Positions 4,883 through 7,273 of a DNA stretch of 7,273 nt are shown here, piece after piece. Position 1 is the stretch's first letter; the number at the start of each line of letters is the position of its first letter. Below the pieces are notes generated by a model, which saw only the letters and a list, made by a program, of their open reading frames with translations, did not search any database and had not been told where the DNA came from. The DNA lies in the NCBI GenBank assembly GCA_021827255.1, contig JAKAWO010000154.1:1-7273 (forward strand). Reading direction: 5' to 3'. Made by a program: the position numbers and the translations under genes. The DNA is from Acidobacteriota bacterium. GTDB lineage: Bacteria; Acidobacteriota; Terriglobia; UBA7540.

Positions 4883-5989
4883 ATGCCCACAACCGAAACA
4901 AAAAGGCCGCGAGTCGTGAGCGGCATGCGGCCCACCGGCAAACTACACCTCGGCAACCTGGTGGGCGCGCTTGAAAACTGGATCACGCTTCAAGCGAAGC
5001 ACGATGGCTTCTACTTTGTTGCCGACTGGCATATGCTGACCACCGATTACGCAGACACCTCCGAGCTGCAAACGAACATTCAAGAAATGGTCACCGATTG
5101 GCTCGCGGCCGGCCTCGATCCCGAAAAAGCAACACTCTTTATTCAGTCGCATCTTCCCGAGCACGCTGAGCTATTTCTCCTGCTCTCGATGATCACGCCG
5201 CTTGGATGGCTGGAGCGCGTGCCGACCTACAAGGAGCAGCTCGAAAACGTCCACAACAAGGATTTGCGCATGTACGGCTTCCTGGGCTACCCGGCGCTCC
5301 AAGCGGCAGATATTCTGATGTACAAGGCGGACGCGGTGCCGGTCGGCGAGGACCAGGTGGCTCACGTCGAGTTGACGCGCGAGATCGCCCGGCGGTTCAA
5401 CCTTGCTTACGGGCCAGCATACGGCACCAGCGGCGAGAAGTTGGACGGGAGAACCTACGCCGAGGCCTCACTAGAGGGGAAGGCGGAGTTCGTCCATCGG
5501 GGGCTGGTGAGCCTTGCGGGCTTTTTCCCCGAGCCCCAGTCGCTCTTGACGCCCGCGCCTCGCCTGCCCGGGACCGATGGCCGCAAGATGTCGAAGAGTT
5601 ACAACAACGCAATCTATCTTTCCGATCCACCCTCGGTTGTCTCAAAAAAGCTGGCGACGATGATGACCGACCCGGCCCGCAAGCGCCGGAGTGATCCGGG
5701 CAACCCCGACGTGTGCCCGGTGTTCGACCTGCACAAGGTGTTCTCAACTCCGGCGGAAATAGACCGCGTCAACCGCGAGTGCCGCACGGCGGAAATCGGC
5801 TGCCTGGAGTGCAAAGCCATCGTGGCGGCGCGCATCAATGCCCGCCTTGCGCCCATCCAGGAACGGCGGAACATTTACGAAGAGCAGCCACAGAAAGTTC
5901 GGGATATTCTCAAGCAAGGAACCGCCAAAGCGCGGCAGGTGGCGCAGGCGACAATGGCTGAAGTTCGCCAGGCCATGAAGCTGGCTTAA
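4883..5989 (+). CDS. trpS: Tryptophanyl-tRNA synthetase
   Basis: This 368-residue cytoplasmic class I aminoacyl-tRNA synthetase joins tryptophan to tRNA-Trp using ATP (EC 6.1.1.2). The HIGH-type signature appears as PTGKLHLGN (17-25) and the KMSKS loop is intact at 235-239 (GTDGRKMSKSYNNAI). Family blocks for substrate binding and dimer contact are clear: VADWHMLTTDY, PLGWLERVPTYKEQ, YPALQAADILMYKADAVPVG and DQVAHVELTREIARRFN. The protein is longer than the usual 330-340 residues. Most of the excess lies between the helix ending RRFNLAYG and PEPQSLLTP, at about residues 181-214, where typical members have only a few residues. ATG at 4883 is chosen because homology starts at about residue 10. 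The ribosome site is weak (AAGG 10 nt upstream). The stop TAA is followed with no gap by the ATG of scpA. Confidence 0.97.
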   Translation: MPTTETKRPRVVSGMRPTGKLHLGNLVGALENWITLQAKHDGFYFVADWHMLTTDYADTSELQTNIQEMVTDWLAAGLDPEKATLFIQSHLPEHAELFLLLSMITPLGWLERVPTYKEQLENVHNKDLRMYGFLGYPALQAADILMYKADAVPVGEDQVAHVELTREIARRFNLAYGPAYGTSGEKLDGRTYAEASLEGKAEFVHRGLVSLAGFFPEPQSLLTPAPRLPGTDGRKMSKSYNNAIYLSDPPSVVSKKLATMMTDPARKRRSDPGNPDVCPVFDLHKVFSTPAEIDRVNRECRTAEIGCLECKAIVAARINARLAPIQERRNIYEEQPQKVRDILKQGTAKARQVAQATMAEVRQAMKLA

Positions 5990-6865
5990 ATGCCCGACGA
6001 TTTGACGCCCGCAAATTCGGAACCCTTGAGCGGCGAGCCGGAAGGCACTCCAGCCACTCCGCCGGCAAAGCGCGCCACGCGCGCCCTCACGCTTCCGCCG
6101 GCCATCCAGCTCACGGCTTACCAAGGCCCGCTCGATTTGCTGCTCGATCTCATCCGCCAGCAGCAGATCAATATCTACGACATTCCCATCGCCCAGATCA
6201 CGCGGCAATATCTCGATTACATCCGCATGATGGAGGAGCTGAATATTGATTTGGCAGGGGAATTCATTCTGATGGCGGCGACGCTGATCTACATCAAATC
6301 GCGGACGCTCTTGCCGCCTGATCCTTCCGCGCCGCCCGAAGAGCAGGAGGACCCGCGCACGGACCTGGTCCACCGCCTGCTCGAGCACGAGCAGTTCAAG
6401 AACGCCGCCGAGATGCTCCAATCCAAGCGCACAGTCGAAGATGCCACCTGGAGCCGGCCTGGAATCGGCGAGTTTGCGGAGGCCGAGGATGAGCCGGGCC
6501 TTGCGGTTTCACTCTTCGACCTTATTTCCGCGTTTCGGGCGGTCCTCGAGCGCGCTCAAAAGCGCCCGCCGCTCGAGATCACGCGCGAGGAAGTCACCGT
6601 CCGCGACATGGTGGAGCACATTCAGCGCGTGCTAAGTGAAAATGCCGGCCCCGTCACGCTTGAAGCCCTGGCCGCCGGTTACACTTGGCGGCAGGCCCTC
6701 ATCGCCCTGTTTCTGGCGCTCTTGGAACTGGTCAGGTTGCGCGCCATCCTGCTGCGCCAGGAGAATCTGTTCGCTCCCATTACCCTGGCCAAGAGCGCCC
6801 GATTTGCGGAAGCCGTCGCCAGCGTCAACGCGGCGTCGCTCGAAGAAAGTTTGGGGGAAATTTAG
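5990..6865 (+). CDS. scpA: Segregation and condensation protein A
   Basis: ScpA is the kleisin subunit of the SMC-ScpA-ScpB complex that compacts and helps segregate the chromosome; it bridges the SMC heads and binds ScpB. The N-terminal SMC-neck-binding region is clear at about 41-110: YQGPLDLLLDLIRQQQINI, then IPIAQITRQYLDYI and EFILMAATLIYIKSRTLLP. An acidic linker (about 111-125) leads to the central region. The C-terminal winged helix is at about 220-265, with TLEALAAGYTWRQALIALFL, ALLELVRLRAILLRQENLF. The 291-residue length exceeds the usual 240-270 because of a 40-residue Pro/Ala/Thr-rich leader before the first conserved block. ATG follows the trpS TAA directly, so translation is probably coupled. 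A later start inside the disordered leader cannot be excluded. Confidence 0.95.
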   Translation: MPDDLTPANSEPLSGEPEGTPATPPAKRATRALTLPPAIQLTAYQGPLDLLLDLIRQQQINIYDIPIAQITRQYLDYIRMMEELNIDLAGEFILMAATLIYIKSRTLLPPDPSAPPEEQEDPRTDLVHRLLEHEQFKNAAEMLQSKRTVEDATWSRPGIGEFAEAEDEPGLAVSLFDLISAFRAVLERAQKRPPLEITREEVTVRDMVEHIQRVLSENAGPVTLEALAAGYTWRQALIALFLALLELVRLRAILLRQENLFAPITLAKSARFAEAVASVNAASLEESLGEI

Positions 6866-6976
6866 CGAACGAGCGATGGAACGAATTTGCGATCAGGAGC
6901 TCGCGGAGCGCCAGCGAGTTGCTGGCCGCTGAACCTGGGCAACCGAAAACTGAGCACTGAGGGGTGAAAACCTCTG
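6866..6976 (+). other. scpA-scpB spacer with hairpin
   Basis: This 111-bp gap on the plus strand contains a perfect 6-bp stem GCCAGC/GCTGGC around GAGTT (6910-6926) and an alternative CTCGC/GCGAG pairing (6900-6918). No T tract follows, so it does not look like a terminator and read-through into scpB is expected. A 19-codon frame at 6876-6932 has no clear ribosome site. Confidence 0.4.
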
Positions 6977-7273
6977 ATGCTGAATGACGACACCCTCAAG
7001 GCTTTACTGGAAGCTATTATCTATGTTGCGCCGGAACCGGTGTCGCTCGATGCCATGGCCCGAGCGCTCGAGGGCGAATCGCGGGAGCGGATCAAGGCCA
7101 AGCTCTTTGAATTGATGAACGATTACGCTTGGCCGCACCACGGCATCCACATTCGCGAAGTGGCTGGCGGCTACCAGTTTTCCTCCAAGCCCGAGCATCA
7201 CGAGGTGCTGAGCCAGTTTGTCAAGAGTCTGAGGCCACCGCTGCGGCTTTCAAAGCCGGCGCTCGAGACGCTG
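6977..7273 (+). CDS. scpB: Segregation and condensation protein B, N-terminal part only (cut by window edge)
   Basis: Ninety-nine codons are present before the window ends. ScpB forms dimers of paired winged-helix domains and binds ScpA within the SMC condensin complex. The visible part covers the first winged helix (about 1-75), with typical blocks LKALLEAIIYVAPEPVSL and the beta wing GIHIREVAGGYQFSSKPE, followed by LSKPALETL at the start of the second domain. ATG at 6977 is chosen because homology begins within a few residues of it. GAGGGG (6959-6964) is the likely ribosome site, 12 nt upstream and therefore distant. The same bases can pair with CCTC at 6971-6974 in a small hairpin, which might reduce initiation. 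Position after trpS and scpA supports the call. Confidence 0.92.
   Translation, partial: MLNDDTLKALLEAIIYVAPEPVSLDAMARALEGESRERIKAKLFELMNDYAWPHHGIHIREVAGGYQFSSKPEHHEVLSQFVKSLRPPLRLSKPALETL

Noticed and set aside
5744..6421. 225-codon minus-strand frame opposite trpS and scpA
   Set aside because: It is antisense to two certain genes and its composition reflects their codons; no independent evidence of a protein.
6876..6932. 19-codon small gene between scpA and scpB
   Set aside because: There is no clear ribosome site, and the bases are better explained as a hairpin-bearing spacer.
1..7273. CRISPR array, tRNA, insertion sequence or defence system
   Set aside because: Read on both strands, the window shows no regularly spaced repeats, cloverleaf sequences, transposase motifs or terminal inverted repeats.

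Overview
The window is GC-rich chromosomal DNA from a bacterium, carrying seven protein genes, no RNA gene and no mobile element. The set of proteins, the frequent AGGAGG-type ribosome sites and the tight order trpS-scpA-scpB suggest an Acidobacteriota-like soil or environmental lineage. That assignment rests on recalled family and gene-order resemblance, not on a search. The left and right ends both cut genes (a lytic transglycosylase and scpB).

Layout, left to right. (1) 1-1431, minus strand: an MltD-type lipoprotein lytic transglycosylase (GH23 catalytic domain plus LysM), missing its C-terminus, with a good sigma70-type promoter at 1505-1534. (2) 1432-1820: gene-free stretch holding that promoter, a cluster of inverted repeats at 1676-1715 and a hairpin just after the ferredoxin stop. 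(3) 1821-2081, minus strand: a 7Fe ([3Fe-4S][4Fe-4S]) ferredoxin. (4) 2082-2229: divergent control region with a perfect 10-bp palindrome. (5) 2230-2946, plus strand: a Crp/Fnr-family regulator without the usual cAMP-contact residues. (6) 3038-4057, minus strand: a SAM-dependent O-methyltransferase-like protein. (7) 4170-4670, minus strand: a membrane-anchored mono-haem c-type cytochrome. (8) 4671-4882: divergent promoters. (9) 4883-7273, plus strand: trpS, scpA and scpB (cut), very probably co-transcribed.

How they may work together. trpS-scpA-scpB is a housekeeping unit: tryptophanyl-tRNA charging plus the two accessory subunits of the SMC chromosome-condensation complex. The ferredoxin and the Crp/Fnr regulator face away from each other, and a GAC-N4-GTC palindrome between them matches the core of an FNR/FixK-type operator. 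It is centred 41.5 bp upstream of the transcription start predicted from the ferredoxin -10 element. This makes direct control of the electron carrier by the neighbouring regulator a plausible, testable idea. The cytochrome and methyltransferase lie in tandem, but each has its own strong ribosome site and probably its own promoter. I see no defence island, CRISPR array, phage or transposon, and most of the window is ordinary core genome.
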